This document shows, piece after piece, positions 27,726 through 37,478 of a stretch of DNA of 64,000 bases; the stretch's first letter is position 1, and each line of letters begins with the position of its first letter. Source of the stretch: Acidobacteriota bacterium (GTDB lineage: Bacteria; Acidobacteriota; Terriglobia; Bryobacterales; Bryobacteraceae); NCBI GenBank assembly GCA_018268715.1, contig JAFDVZ010000001.1, positions 53,953-117,952 of the forward strand. Direction: 5' to 3'. Under the pieces are notes generated by a model, which worked only from the letters and a program-made list of their open reading frames with translations, did not search any database and was not told the origin of the DNA. A program made the translations under genes and the position numbers.

Positions 27726-28745
27726 ATGAAGACAAAGCTCGAAGACATCGCCCGTGAAGCCGGTGTCAATCTTTCGACGGCTTCCCGTTCACTCAGCGGA
27801 GCGTACGGGGTCCACCCGGACACGCGCCAGCGTGTGCTCGATATCGCCAAACGCCTGAACTACCGGCCGAATCGCGTTGCACGCGGACTTGTCACCGGGC
27901 GTTCGCAGACCATGGCGCTGGTGGTGAGCGACATCCGCAACCCGTTTTTCGCCGACGTCTGCCGCGGCGCCGAGGACGCCGCGCTCGAGGCCGATTGCGA
28001 TCTGATCGTTTGTAACAGCGACCTGGATCCGGTGAAGCAGATGCGCTACATCGATTCGCTGCTGGCCAAGCGCGTCGACGGAATCCTGATGAATTCGGTG
28101 GAAGCGCTGAGCCGCGTGCAGCAGGAACAACTGGCGGCCTCTGGCGTAGCCGTCGTGTTGCTGAACCGTACCGCGGCTTTGAAACGTTTTTCCACGGTGG
28201 CGGCGGACAACTTTGAGGGAGGAGCGCTGGCGGCCCGGCTGCTCGCGGGCCTTGGGCATCGCGCCACGGCGAACCTCACGGGGCCGCGCAAACACGGCAA
28301 CCTGACCGAACGAACTCGCGGCTTCGTCAAGACCTTGCAGTCGCTGCCGGTTCCCGATCCGGTGGTTCAGTTCGGAGCCCACACCTTCGAGGGCGGTCAT
28401 GAGATGTCCAAGCGCCTGTTCGCGGCGCATCCAGAGATCACGGCGGTGTTTGCGGCCAACGATGTTATGGCGTTCGGATGCATGCTCGCGGCCAACGAAC
28501 TGGGCCTTCGAATCCCGAGGGATCTTTCGATCGTTGGCTTCGACAATCTGAACGTGTCGCAAATCGTGGCGCCGCCGCTGACGACGATTCATCAGCCGAA
28601 GTACGAACTCGGCAAATCCGCCATGGAGTTGCTGCTGCGGCTGGCCCAGAAAAAAGACCAAGAGCCGGAGCACCGTGTGATCGGTGTCCGGCTCATTGAA
28701 CGTGCGTCTTGCGCTCCGCCGCGCGAGGCTTCAGCGGGTGATTGA
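27726..28745 (+). CDS. LacI-family transcriptional regulator
   Basis: 339 residues from ATG 27726 (MKTKLEDIAREAGVNLSTAS), which places the helix-turn-helix at the N-terminus as in all LacI proteins; an earlier reading from 27681 would add 15 odd residues. After the HTH and hinge (YRPNRVARGLVTGRSQTMAL) comes the periplasmic-binding-like sugar domain (DIRNPFFADVCRGAEDAA, VFAANDVMAFGCMLAANELG, LSIVGFDNLNVSQIVAPPLTT). Ligand unknown. Its stop overlaps the convergent lectin gene by 15 bases. It likely regulates carbohydrate genes, none of which are adjacent. Confidence 0.93.
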   Translation: MKTKLEDIAREAGVNLSTASRSLSGAYGVHPDTRQRVLDIAKRLNYRPNRVARGLVTGRSQTMALVVSDIRNPFFADVCRGAEDAALEADCDLIVCNSDLDPVKQMRYIDSLLAKRVDGILMNSVEALSRVQQEQLAASGVAVVLLNRTAALKRFSTVAADNFEGGALAARLLAGLGHRATANLTGPRKHGNLTERTRGFVKTLQSLPVPDPVVQFGAHTFEGGHEMSKRLFAAHPEITAVFAANDVMAFGCMLAANELGLRIPRDLSIVGFDNLNVSQIVAPPLTTIHQPKYELGKSAMELLLRLAQKKDQEPEHRVIGVRLIERASCAPPREASAGD

Positions 28746-29684
28746 GAATTCGGCCCGACAGCCGCGGTCCACCCAGATGCCCCGGCGATCCGAGCCCCAG
28801 GTTTCGCCTTCGCGGCAGCGCGAACCGCTGATCTGCCGGATCAATCGCACATCCGCGCCGCGCGTGTCGGCCTCGCAGTAGACGCGCTCGCCGTTGTTGG
28901 AGGCGCACACGACGCTCCGAGTTTGCGGCGAGGCGCCCGGACGGAATCCGCCGCCGCCTCGCGGATTCACGGTGAATTCGGCCCGGCAGCCGCGATCCAC
29001 CCACACGCCACGATTGTCGTAGCCCCAGGTGCGGCCTTCCACGCAAGCCGTTCCGCTGATCTGGCGCGACAGGGTGACGCCGTTCCGCGTGTCGGCGTCG
29101 CAGTAGACACGCTCGCCGTTGTTGGATGCGCACACGAGCGACGCGCCGCCGCCCGACGGCGCCCGTCCGCCCCAATTCCCGCCGCCCAAGGCGCCGCCAC
29201 GGCCCGAGACCCGGCGCACCGAGAACCGCTGGTTCGAATCGCCGTTGGGGTCGTAGATCTGCACGCGCTGGCCATCACGGTCCGTGCCGTCCGGGATGTC
29301 GAGCGCGCGCCCCAAACGCGACACCACCAACACGTTGCCGTCCTTGCCTTCTTCGAAACGCCACTTCTGGCTGTCGCTGCCATTGAATGGGACTCCCCGG
29401 ACCCAGTCGCTCCGGCCGCCGCGGCCGGCGTCCAACGCGTACCCGTTCATGGCGTTGATCAGATAGAAGAACTCACCGCCGGCCGGACGCGCTTCCCAGG
29501 TTTGATTGTCCGTGCTCCGCGACGAGTATTGAATCACCGTCGATTGATCATTCCGGTCCAGGTCGAGCACCTTGCCGGACTTGATGTTTCTGATTTCGTA
29601 TCGCCCAGGGCCCGAGAATCCGCCCTGTCCCCACGCTGAAACCGCAGCCAGCGCGAGGGCGGCCCATTTCGCCGTTCCTCTCAT
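28731..29684 (-). CDS. Exported ricin-type lectin with two DUF3011 repeats
   Basis: 317 residues with a signal peptide (MRGTAKWAALALAAVSAWGQ). Residues about 25-155 form a ricin B-type beta-trefoil (YEIRNIKSGKVLDLDRNDQS, NQTWEARPAGGEFFYLINAM, SQKWRFEEGKDGNVLVVSRL). After a Gly-rich linker there are two nearly identical units (about 183-240 and 260-315), each with VCASNNGERVYC, RQISG.. and GVWVDRGCRAEF, four cysteines per unit, matching DUF3011. The trefoil suggests binding of a carbohydrate; the DUF3011 role is unknown. It is convergent with the LacI gene. Confidence 0.85.
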   Translation of the reverse strand: MRGTAKWAALALAAVSAWGQGGFSGPGRYEIRNIKSGKVLDLDRNDQSTVIQYSSRSTDNQTWEARPAGGEFFYLINAMNGYALDAGRGGRSDWVRGVPFNGSDSQKWRFEEGKDGNVLVVSRLGRALDIPDGTDRDGQRVQIYDPNGDSNQRFSVRRVSGRGGALGGGNWGGRAPSGGGASLVCASNNGERVYCDADTRNGVTLSRQISGTACVEGRTWGYDNRGVWVDRGCRAEFTVNPRGGGGFRPGASPQTRSVVCASNNGERVYCEADTRGADVRLIRQISGSRCREGETWGSDRRGIWVDRGCRAEFSITR

Positions 29685-29745
29685 CGAACCTCCCCCCTTC
29701 GTTATAACGCAGGCGTCCGACGGAATGGTCCCAGGTGATGGGGAA

Positions 29746-32700
29746 TTAATCGGCGTCCCATTCGATCCAGCCGCCGATCAGCGGAAAGTACAGGCCCGCG
29801 CGTATCGGACGTTGGTCAAGGCGCCGAAGAGCTGTGGCGTACTCGTTCAATTGGGCCGCATAAGTTCGCCGTTCGGACTCGAGAAATGCCGCCAGCGTCT
29901 GTGCGTCATCCGGTTCCGCAGTCTTGAAGTCGACGATCCAGCGTGTCCCTTCGTCGTCGGCAAACGTGCGGTCGAGCGTCAGGTGGCGCGCGCCGTCACG
30001 GGCGGCCGTCGCAATCGCGAACTCGCTGACGGCGCTCTGGTGGCGTCCGAGGATCCACCGCCCGCGCGGGTCCTCCAGAGTTCGGCTCAAGCCGGCGGCC
30101 ACCTTCGCGCAGGCGGCTTCGAGCGACGTTGCGGCGACGCCGTCCGCTGCGAGCGCAATGCGGATGGCGGGCGTCATCGCGGCGGCGCGCGATGCGGGCC
30201 AGGCGTCGAGCCCATCGCGCGAGATGCGGTCAAACAGCCTGTGCAGCAGCGTTCCGGCGTGACGTTCCCATCCGTCGTCGAAGCGAACAGGGGCGGCCTG
30301 GGTGGTGCGGCTGGCCGTCGTAGTGACGCTCGTGACCACTTGCCGAACGCGTCGCAGGGGGCGGGGAACGCGCACCGGCGCGGCGTCCGGCCTTGCGGCG
30401 AGATTCGCGTCCGGCAGCCGGCGTTCGAATTCGGGCCGGAATACGCCCCACAGATGGTGGAGCAGCGATTCGCGCGGAGGGTCGTTCAGCGCCGCCTCCG
30501 TCCCGTCGATCTTGATTTCCACATGCGCCAGCAGGTGCAGCCGCGTGCGCGCCCTGGTGCAGGCCACGTACAGCAGGCGCTCGGATTCGTGCCGTCCCTT
30601 CGCGTCGTTCTCACGCCGGATGAAGTCGTAGATGCGGCGCTCCTGGTCGCCGCGGCCCGAGATCGGCGCCATCAGCAGATCGGCGCCGTGCGCCGACGGC
30701 CGCTCCGCCCACACGAGTAGCGACGCCACGTCGGTCTTCGGGCGCTTGCCGAGGCCGGGCAGGATCACGGTGTCGAACTCCAGCCCCTTGGCCTTGTGGA
30801 TGGTCATCAGTTCCAGTCCGCCATCCGTTTCCGCACCCGGGTTCGCAAACAGCTCCGTGACGCGCGCCGCCAGACGGTCGAAATCGGCGATGTCGCCGCG
30901 TCCGCCCGCCTCTTCAAGCAGATCGAAGTAGGCGCGGGCGTCGGCCAGTTCATTCGCATCGGCCAGACGGTCCCCCGCCAGCGCGAGGAACGCGGACTCC
31001 ACCAGTTCCGACACCGGCGCGCGTCCCCGGCGTTCGAGCGCTGCTTCGAGCACCGGCAGCACAGCCGCCACGCGCGCCGTGGAATCCGCGTCGAGTTCGA
31101 TGGCGGGATCGCGCAGCAGGCTCAGGATAGGCCGCGCGCGATCCCCCGCCGCGATGCGGTGCAGCGCGTCGAGGGTCAGCCCGCACCACGGCGCGCGCAG
31201 AATCGCGAGCCACGCCACACGGTCGGCCAGATGCAGCAGCGCCCGCGTCAACGCGAGCAGATCCTGGATCAGCGGCTTCTCCGCCAGCGCCTGAATTTCG
31301 ATGGCGCGATAGGCGACGCCAGCCTGTCGCAAACGGTCCGCGATGGTGGCCAGGTGCGCTCGGGACCGCACCAGGATGGCCGTCCGCGACGCGGGATCCT
31401 CGCGTCGCGCCTGCCGGTGTAGGTCGATAGCGAGGTCGGCTTCGGCCATGTCGTTGCGGCCCAGGAAAGGATGGAACGTGACCGCGGCTCCTTCGGCGCC
31501 TTCTTTGAACGCGATGGAAGGCGTGTACGGAATCGCGCCCGAAAGTGCGTCGGCCTCGGCCGGGAACACCTGTGCGAACTGGTTGTTCACCCACTCCACC
31601 ACGGTCCGCGCCGAACGGAAGTTGACCTTCAAGGCGAGCGGCTCCGGCTGCAGCGCGCCGATGCCCGACTCGCGCACGTTCAGAAACAAGCCGACCTCGG
31701 CCTGCCGGAAGCGGTAGATGGACTGCATCGGATCGCCCACCAGGAACACCGTGCGCGTCCCGTCATCCTCCCAGCCCGCCGTCAGCGTGCGCAGCAGGTC
31801 GAACTGCGTGACGGAGGTGTCCTGGAACTCGTCCACCAGCAGGTGTTCGATGCGCGCGCCCATCGAGAGCGCAAGATCGGTGGGCTGTTCCGCGTCGCCC
31901 AGAGCTCGCCGGGCTGCGCTCGCGATCTCGACAAAATCGACGCGCCCTGTTTCGGCGAAGACGCCGCGAAGGTGCGCCACCGTGCGCGGCAGCAACGTGA
32001 AGAGCGCTTCGAGCACGTTCCACTGCTCCGCTGTGTAGTTGGGCGCGGGCAGTTTCGGGACTGCGGCCAACGCGCCGCACAGCTCCGGTTCCGCTCGTAG
32101 CGCATCCAGGAGCCCTTCCATGCGCTGTTTCATCGCCTTATTGTGCGGCGGGAATCCGACACCGCGGTCGACGCGTTTGCGGAAATCGCCCTTCCCCGTG
32201 AGCAGCAAACTCGCAAGTCCCATCCATTCGTCCAGCGAGTTCGGCAACGCATACAACCCGGCGCAGCGCGAGATCACCGGATCGGACTGGCGCACGTTCT
32301 CCCCCGCATACCGCGCGAGTTCCAGCAGTTCGAAGACCTGCCGCGCCGGGATCGCCGACCGCAGGCGTGACAAGTGCGCTTTCACCATGCGGCCCAGCGC
32401 GGCTTCGAGCACCGTGCGAACTGCTTCCGGGTCGGGTGCGCCGCCGATCACGCGCAGCCAATGGTCCCGCGTCGCAAGCATCGACGCGAGCAGGTCCACT
32501 GTGCGCGCCGCGTCGTTGTCGAGATGTTCGAGCAAGCGATCGACAGCGTCACCCGCCTGCGGCGTTCCGAGTTCCTGAACGGCCCGCGCCGCGGCCTCCC
32601 GATACTGCACGCGGGCGTCCTCCACCACATCCGGCATGGCGCCGAACCGCGCAAGCCACGGCATCTGCCGCGTGATCGACATCGACAGCGCGTCGATGGT

Positions 32701-33114
32701 TTGTATCCGCAGCCGGTCCGGACTGCGCAGCAGATTCCAAGCCTGGCGGCGATCCTGCGCAAGCGCCGCCTGGGCCAGTTCAAGCGTGCGGCGTTCGTGC
32801 GGCGTCGCCGGCTCAGCGCCATGCGCGGCCTTTTCGAGCGCGTCGAGCACGCGCGCCCGCATCTCACCCGCGGCCTTCACCGTGAACGTGATGGCGGCGA
32901 TCGATTCCGGCTGCGCCACACGGCCGAGCAACGCGAGATAGCGCTGGATGAGCAGCTCGGTCTTGCCGGAGCCCGCCGGCGCCTGCACGATGAACGACGT
33001 TTCAGGATCGAGCGCGCGGCGGCGCTCTTCCGCATCAGCCGGCTCCGCCGCCGGCGCCGCGCTGGTCCAATCGAGGCCCGGCAGCCACGGAATATCGGCG
33101 TCGCGGCGCTTCAT
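29746..33114 (-). CDS. AddA-like UvrD-family helicase-nuclease
   Basis: 1122 residues. Superfamily 1 helicase motifs: APAGSGKTELLIQRYLALL (Walker A, about 48), AITFTVKAAGEMRARV (motif Ia), LLVDEFQDTSVTQFDLLRTL (Walker B), FLVGDPMQSIYRFRQAE (motif III), LKVNFRSARTVVEWVN, MTIHKAKGLEFDTVILPG (motif V), LLYVACTRARTRL (motif VI). A PD-(D/E)XK nuclease ends the chain (WIVDFKTAEPDD, then AAQLNEYATALRRL). With the neighbouring AddB-like protein it would process double-strand breaks for RecA loading. ATG 33114 overlaps the AddB-like stop (ATGA). Strictly AddA versus related UvrD subfamily needs a tree. Confidence 0.88.
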   Translation of the reverse strand: MKRRDADIPWLPGLDWTSAAPAAEPADAEERRRALDPETSFIVQAPAGSGKTELLIQRYLALLGRVAQPESIAAITFTVKAAGEMRARVLDALEKAAHGAEPATPHERRTLELAQAALAQDRRQAWNLLRSPDRLRIQTIDALSMSITRQMPWLARFGAMPDVVEDARVQYREAAARAVQELGTPQAGDAVDRLLEHLDNDAARTVDLLASMLATRDHWLRVIGGAPDPEAVRTVLEAALGRMVKAHLSRLRSAIPARQVFELLELARYAGENVRQSDPVISRCAGLYALPNSLDEWMGLASLLLTGKGDFRKRVDRGVGFPPHNKAMKQRMEGLLDALRAEPELCGALAAVPKLPAPNYTAEQWNVLEALFTLLPRTVAHLRGVFAETGRVDFVEIASAARRALGDAEQPTDLALSMGARIEHLLVDEFQDTSVTQFDLLRTLTAGWEDDGTRTVFLVGDPMQSIYRFRQAEVGLFLNVRESGIGALQPEPLALKVNFRSARTVVEWVNNQFAQVFPAEADALSGAIPYTPSIAFKEGAEGAAVTFHPFLGRNDMAEADLAIDLHRQARREDPASRTAILVRSRAHLATIADRLRQAGVAYRAIEIQALAEKPLIQDLLALTRALLHLADRVAWLAILRAPWCGLTLDALHRIAAGDRARPILSLLRDPAIELDADSTARVAAVLPVLEAALERRGRAPVSELVESAFLALAGDRLADANELADARAYFDLLEEAGGRGDIADFDRLAARVTELFANPGAETDGGLELMTIHKAKGLEFDTVILPGLGKRPKTDVASLLVWAERPSAHGADLLMAPISGRGDQERRIYDFIRRENDAKGRHESERLLYVACTRARTRLHLLAHVEIKIDGTEAALNDPPRESLLHHLWGVFRPEFERRLPDANLAARPDAAPVRVPRPLRRVRQVVTSVTTTASRTTQAAPVRFDDGWERHAGTLLHRLFDRISRDGLDAWPASRAAAMTPAIRIALAADGVAATSLEAACAKVAAGLSRTLEDPRGRWILGRHQSAVSEFAIATAARDGARHLTLDRTFADDEGTRWIVDFKTAEPDDAQTLAAFLESERRTYAAQLNEYATALRRLDQRPIRAGLYFPLIGGWIEWDAD

Positions 33115-35672
33115 GCGGGCTCCTCGGCATCTTCGACCTCAGCGGGGGCGGCTTCATGGATGCGGCACAACGGCGCAAGTCCGCACTGCGCGCATACCGC
33201 TTTGCTCTTCGGATCCACCTCGGCGCCCCCCGCGCGGAACGCCTCCGCGATAGGCGTGAGCACGCGGCGCCAGTCCGCCAACTGGTCCGCGGCGGGTCGG
33301 GGAAACGGTTTGGCGCCGGGCAGCAGATCCTCCGCGGCGGCGTAGCCCCTGAACGCGGGCCCGTCCGCGCCCACCGCCGCGAAGGCGACGCCCGCCACCG
33401 GCGCGTCGTTTGAGATGGCGTAGAGCGGCAGTTGCGGCTCGTCCGGGCGGTCGCCGAACCAGGCGGCTGTCGACGGCGCGGTGGTCTTGTAATCGATGAT
33501 GGCCTGCCGCCCGTCGGGGAACTCGTCCACGCGATCGATGCGCGCCTCCAGTTCCAGACCGCCGATCTCGATCAGGCGTTCGCGCTCGTGCGACGCTACG
33601 CGGAACGGCGCGCGCGTGCGTTCGAACTCGGCCTGGCGCATCAAGACATCCGTCAGCCTGCGTGTTTCCAGTTCGCGGAAGCGGACATCGAAGGGCTGGC
33701 GCGCATCGCGGAACGGCCGTTCGAGCGCCCCCCGCGCGGTGCCTTCGGCGGCGGCGCGCAGATCGGCGTCGGTCATGGCCGCGAGCGTTGCGTGATCGCA
33801 CACCTGTTCCCAGAACAGTTGCAGCGCCAGATGCACCGCGCTGCCGCGTTCGAGCGCCGACAGTCCCAGGTCCGCCGAATCGAGCGGCCGCGCCCCCAGC
33901 CGAAGGTCCGCGAACGCCTGGAACGGGCAGATGGACTGCAGTTTCACCACCCGCGTGCCGCCGCGCGGACGGTTGCCCTCTAGCGGCGGTCCCGCCTCGT
34001 CGTCGAGCATCTCGATCTCCGCCGCCTTCCGTGTCGCCGTCGCCCGCGCCGGCTCCGCGTCGTCCCGAACCCCGTCGATGAGCGGGCTCGGCCGCAGTTC
34101 GACATCGCCCGCGCGCATCGGCCAACTCACCACCACCACGGGCGCGCTCGACCGCAGCCGCGCGAAGGTGCGCCGCGCGAACTCCTCCTCGCGTTCCGGC
34201 GAAGAGTGCGGCAACCCCAGCTCGCGCTGCACGCCGAGTGGCAGGAACGGATGTGGATGCGACGGCGCGGGCCACACCTGGTCGGAGGCGCCTGCGATCC
34301 ACAGCGCGTCGAACCGCGACCCGGCCGCTTCCAGCACGCCCATGATCTGCACCGGCGCTCCCGTGTCCTGCGGTTGGAATCGGGCCGCGTCGGCGAGATC
34401 GGCCAGCCGCGCGACGGCCGCGCCGCATGGCATCGGACCCGCCACCGCATCGAGCGAGGAAAATGTTTGAAACAATCCGGCCCACGCTTCGGCCGCCTGA
34501 TACTCGACGCTTGAAAGCGCCGCGTCGCCCGGCCAGCCTGCCGCATCGAGCGCCTGCCGGAAGATGGCCGCCCATTCCGCCGCCGTGTGCGCGCCCGCAA
34601 ACGGGATGGAGCGCCAGGCCGCCAGCGCCGCCGCCAACCGGGGGCAGTCCTGCGCCTGCGCCTCCACCGACTGCGCCGCCACGTGCGACCGCCGCCATCG
34701 CCGCAGCCGCGCGTCGAGCATCGCCCGCGCCTCGGCCTCCGTCACGCCGCCCGCCAGAAACGGCGACCGCAGCAGCGACCCCGCGTCCGCGAGCGTCCAG
34801 CGCTGCACGACGGCCAGCCGCAGCGCGAGCAACGCCGCATGGACAACGGGATAATCGCCGAGCGGCTCCGGAATCGAGATGTGGAACGCGCCCGGCAGTA
34901 TCTCGCCGAAAATCCGCTCGATACGCGTACGCCGTACGCCTAAGTTCAACAGCACGACGGCGATCGACCCCGCGCCGGCGTCCAGCCGTTCCCGCGCCCA
35001 CAAGGCGGCGCAGCGCAACTCATCGTCGGCGTCCAGGCAGCCCCGCCTTGCTACGCGCGCCTCGATGCCCGCCGCTTCCGCCACGGTCACCGCGCAACCG
35101 GAAGCGCGCAGGGTGTTTAAAACATCCTCCTGCTGCGGCGTGAATTCGTCGAAGCCCGCTAGTAGAATCGCCCCCGGCCCCCGCAACGCGGGACGAACCG
35201 CATCGGCCAACCGCACCCCGTCCAGCCAGCCGTGCTCCCTGCACAGCCGCGCATACTCGACCGCCCACGCGTGGAAGGCGGCCTGGTCCTCCTGCGCGTT
35301 GAACCGTGCGTCGAGCGGCACGCGATATTGCTGGATCAGCCGCCACGCCTCCATGGCCGATTGCGCCGCGCCGCGCAAATCGAGCAGGCTTTGCGCGTCG
35401 GGCGAGGCGGCGACGATGGTCCGCCACACGCTTTCCTCCTGCGCCGCGCTCAACACGGTGCGAGGCGCGACGCCGCCGCCCAACAACGCATCGCCCCACT
35501 GCGAGGCGAGCCACGTGGAGAACGGAAGGATCGCGGGACTCTCCCAGGCGCGCAGCCCGGCGGCCGCCTGCGCCCGGTCGTACTGCTCGCGCAGCGTGCG
35601 CGACAGGCGCTGGTTCGCGGTCAGGATGGCGCCACCGGCCCGTGCCGCTTCGATGATCTGCCCGGCGGACAC
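33111..35672 (-). CDS. AddB-like PD-(D/E)XK nuclease (TIGR03623-like DNA repair protein)
   Basis: 853 residues from GTG 35672, overlapping the rlmN stop codon (TAGTG). The N-terminus (GAILTANQRLSRTLREQYDRA) resembles the inactive helicase-like half of AddB/TIGR03623 proteins, lacking Walker A. The C-terminal nuclease is clear: RIDRVDEFPDGRQAIIDYKTT, then PQLPLYAI. Four cysteines, one in SICPFQAF before the nuclease and three in VCAQCGLAPLCRI after it (C-x2-C-x5-C), match the Fe-S-clamped nuclease arrangement. Coupled to the AddA-like gene by a four-base overlap. Role in break repair follows from the family. Confidence 0.87.
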   Translation of the reverse strand: MSAGQIIEAARAGGAILTANQRLSRTLREQYDRAQAAAGLRAWESPAILPFSTWLASQWGDALLGGGVAPRTVLSAAQEESVWRTIVAASPDAQSLLDLRGAAQSAMEAWRLIQQYRVPLDARFNAQEDQAAFHAWAVEYARLCREHGWLDGVRLADAVRPALRGPGAILLAGFDEFTPQQEDVLNTLRASGCAVTVAEAAGIEARVARRGCLDADDELRCAALWARERLDAGAGSIAVVLLNLGVRRTRIERIFGEILPGAFHISIPEPLGDYPVVHAALLALRLAVVQRWTLADAGSLLRSPFLAGGVTEAEARAMLDARLRRWRRSHVAAQSVEAQAQDCPRLAAALAAWRSIPFAGAHTAAEWAAIFRQALDAAGWPGDAALSSVEYQAAEAWAGLFQTFSSLDAVAGPMPCGAAVARLADLADAARFQPQDTGAPVQIMGVLEAAGSRFDALWIAGASDQVWPAPSHPHPFLPLGVQRELGLPHSSPEREEEFARRTFARLRSSAPVVVVSWPMRAGDVELRPSPLIDGVRDDAEPARATATRKAAEIEMLDDEAGPPLEGNRPRGGTRVVKLQSICPFQAFADLRLGARPLDSADLGLSALERGSAVHLALQLFWEQVCDHATLAAMTDADLRAAAEGTARGALERPFRDARQPFDVRFRELETRRLTDVLMRQAEFERTRAPFRVASHERERLIEIGGLELEARIDRVDEFPDGRQAIIDYKTTAPSTAAWFGDRPDEPQLPLYAISNDAPVAGVAFAAVGADGPAFRGYAAAEDLLPGAKPFPRPAADQLADWRRVLTPIAEAFRAGGAEVDPKSKAVCAQCGLAPLCRIHEAAPAEVEDAEEPA

Positions 35673-36721
35673 TAGCCTATCTTCACCAGGCCCGCGCTCT
35701 CCATGCGCTTCAACTGCCCGCAGGCCGCGTACACGTCGCGTCCCCGAGGCTTGCGCACGAAGCACGGCACGGACCTCCGCACGATCGCCTGAAAGCTCGA
35801 CACCCGCTCGGCGGTGGGCGTGCCGTACGGGATGCCAGGCCCCGGATTCAGCGCGATCAGATTCACCTTACAGTCGATGTTCGCGAGCATCTTCGCCACA
35901 CGCCGCGCATCGGCGTCGGTATCGTTGACGCCCGCCAGCAGCACGTACTCGAACGTCAGCTTCTCCCAACTGCGCAGCGGATAGCGCCGGCACATCGCGA
36001 TCAGATCGGCCAGGTGATACTTCTTCGTGATCGGCATCAACTCGCGCCGCTGCTCCTCGGTGGACGCGTTCAGCGAAATCGCGAGCTTGGGCCGCACGGC
36101 CGCGCGCCCCAACTCCTCGATCTTCGGCAGGATGCCCGAAGTCGACACCGTGATGCGCCGCTCGGCGAAACCGACGCCGTCCTTGTCAGTGAGGATGCGC
36201 GTCGCCTTCAGCACTTCGTCCAGGTTCAGCAGCGGCTCGCCCTGGCCCATCATGACGATGTTCAGCGTGTTCACGTCGGCGTGCAGGGAGTTGTCGCGCA
36301 GCACGAACAGCACCTGTCCCACGATCTCGCCCGCGGTCAGGTTGCGCTCCAGCCCCATCAGCGCCGTCAAACAAAAACGGCAGTTTACGGGACACCCCAC
36401 CTGGCTCGAAATGCAGACGGTGTAGCGCTCGCCTTCGGGCATCAGCACGGTCTCCACCGTCCGCCCGTCGTCGAGCCCCAGCAGGTAACGCCGCGTGCCG
36501 TCGTTCGAATCGTAGCGCGCCGCCGCCTGCGGCAAGCCCACGGAATGAGCCGCCGCCAGACGCTCCTTCAACTCGCGCGGCAGCGTGGTGATGGAGCTGA
36601 CGTCAGCGGCCCGTCCGCGATACAGCGCGTCATAGAGTTGGCGCGCGCGAAAGCCCGGCTGATCCGCGCCCAGGACTTCGCGCAAGTCCGCTAACTCCAT
36701 CCCCAGCAGCGCCTGCGCCAT
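35672..36721 (-). CDS. rlmN: Dual-specificity RNA methyltransferase RlmN
   Basis: 349 residues. Radical-SAM enzyme that makes 2-methyladenosine in 23S rRNA (A2503) and some tRNAs. The CxxxCxxC cluster motif is C110-C114-C117 in [46 protein letters not shown] and the catalytic C-terminal cysteine in DVYAACGQL are intact. The start at ATG 36721 is plausible, although ATG at residue 8 ([11 protein letters not shown]) would also serve. It follows the DUF547 gene by 22 bases on the same strand and overlaps the AddB-like gene start by one base. Confidence 0.95.
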   Translation of the reverse strand: MAQALLGMELADLREVLGADQPGFRARQLYDALYRGRAADVSSITTLPRELKERLAAAHSVGLPQAAARYDSNDGTRRYLLGLDDGRTVETVLMPEGERYTVCISSQVGCPVNCRFCLTALMGLERNLTAGEIVGQVLFVLRDNSLHADVNTLNIVMMGQGEPLLNLDEVLKATRILTDKDGVGFAERRITVSTSGILPKIEELGRAAVRPKLAISLNASTEEQRRELMPITKKYHLADLIAMCRRYPLRSWEKLTFEYVLLAGVNDTDADARRVAKMLANIDCKVNLIALNPGPGIPYGTPTAERVSSFQAIVRRSVPCFVRKPRGRDVYAACGQLKRMESAGLVKIG

Positions 36722-36743
36722 AACTCCAGTTTACGCGAGGGGC

Positions 36744-37478
36744 TCAGTTCAGGACTTTGTCGCGCAGGAAATTCCATTCCGAGTAACCGGCGCCGAGCCC
36801 CGACGAGTCATTCAGCCCCCATCGGTACGTCTGATATTCGATCTTCATCCCGGCGCGGAACTGTGGCGAATACCGGGCGAAGACGGCGCGCACGCCGCCC
36901 AACCGGTCGAAGTCGCCCTTGTACCAATCGAAGATCTTGCTCACTCGCGCGACGTTGCGGGCCGCGTCGAAGCTGTTACGGCCGGGCATGGCGAGCCAGG
37001 CGCGGAAGTTATCGTCCAACTGCCCGCTCACGGCATCCGCGCGATACGGTTCGCGCCGTAGCGGCGGGCAACTGCGCCCAGCGCACACCAGCGCGCCATG
37101 AATGCGCGGATCCATCTTCCGCAACTCGCCCTCGATATCGTCAAGCGACACGAGCTTGCCGTCCACCCTGTGACGCGCCACGGTGAACGGCTTCTTCGTG
37201 CGCCAGATGCTCTCCACCGGGTAGTTGTCCAGGATCCACCGAATGGTGAGCGCGTTGTAGGCGTTGATCAGCCCGGCCTTGCGCGCGTCCGTGGAACCCG
37301 CCGGCCATGGTTCGGCGATGCGCGCAGCCCAGCGGTCGAGCGGCTCGCGATGCGCCTTCAACGCCGCGTAATCCACCAGGTGCTCCGCGTTCACATACCG
37401 GCCCAGCATCTCCGCCCACTCATCGGCAGCGGCCGAGGCGGCGGGCGCGAGCATCGCGAAAAACGTCCGGCGAGTCAT
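36744..37478 (-). CDS. Exported DUF547 domain protein
   Basis: 244 residues with a short signal sequence containing a twin Arg (MTRRTFFAMLAPAASAAA), perhaps Tat-type. Most of the protein is the DUF547 domain (VDYAALKAHREPLDRWAARI, INAYNALTIRWILDNYPVES, DPRIHGALVCAGRSCPPLR, WYKGDFDRLGG), fitting a papain-like fold proposed for the family. The invariant Cys-Pro-Pro region and HGALVCA are present. Function unknown in bacteria. Its start overlaps the stop of the preceding glycosyltransferase gene by four bases. Confidence 0.85.
   Translation of the reverse strand: MTRRTFFAMLAPAASAAADEWAEMLGRYVNAEHLVDYAALKAHREPLDRWAARIAEPWPAGSTDARKAGLINAYNALTIRWILDNYPVESIWRTKKPFTVARHRVDGKLVSLDDIEGELRKMDPRIHGALVCAGRSCPPLRREPYRADAVSGQLDDNFRAWLAMPGRNSFDAARNVARVSKIFDWYKGDFDRLGGVRAVFARYSPQFRAGMKIEYQTYRWGLNDSSGLGAGYSEWNFLRDKVLN

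Noticed and set aside
33154-35001. 615-codon minus-strand frame inside the AddB-like gene
   Set aside because: Same strand but different frame; Arg/Gly/Ala-rich and without motifs, while the AddB-like frame carries nuclease and Fe-S cysteines.
29746-35672. AddA/AddB-like pair as a phage-defence module
   Set aside because: The pair fits ordinary RecBCD-type break repair, and no other defence gene, integrase or mobile signature is near.
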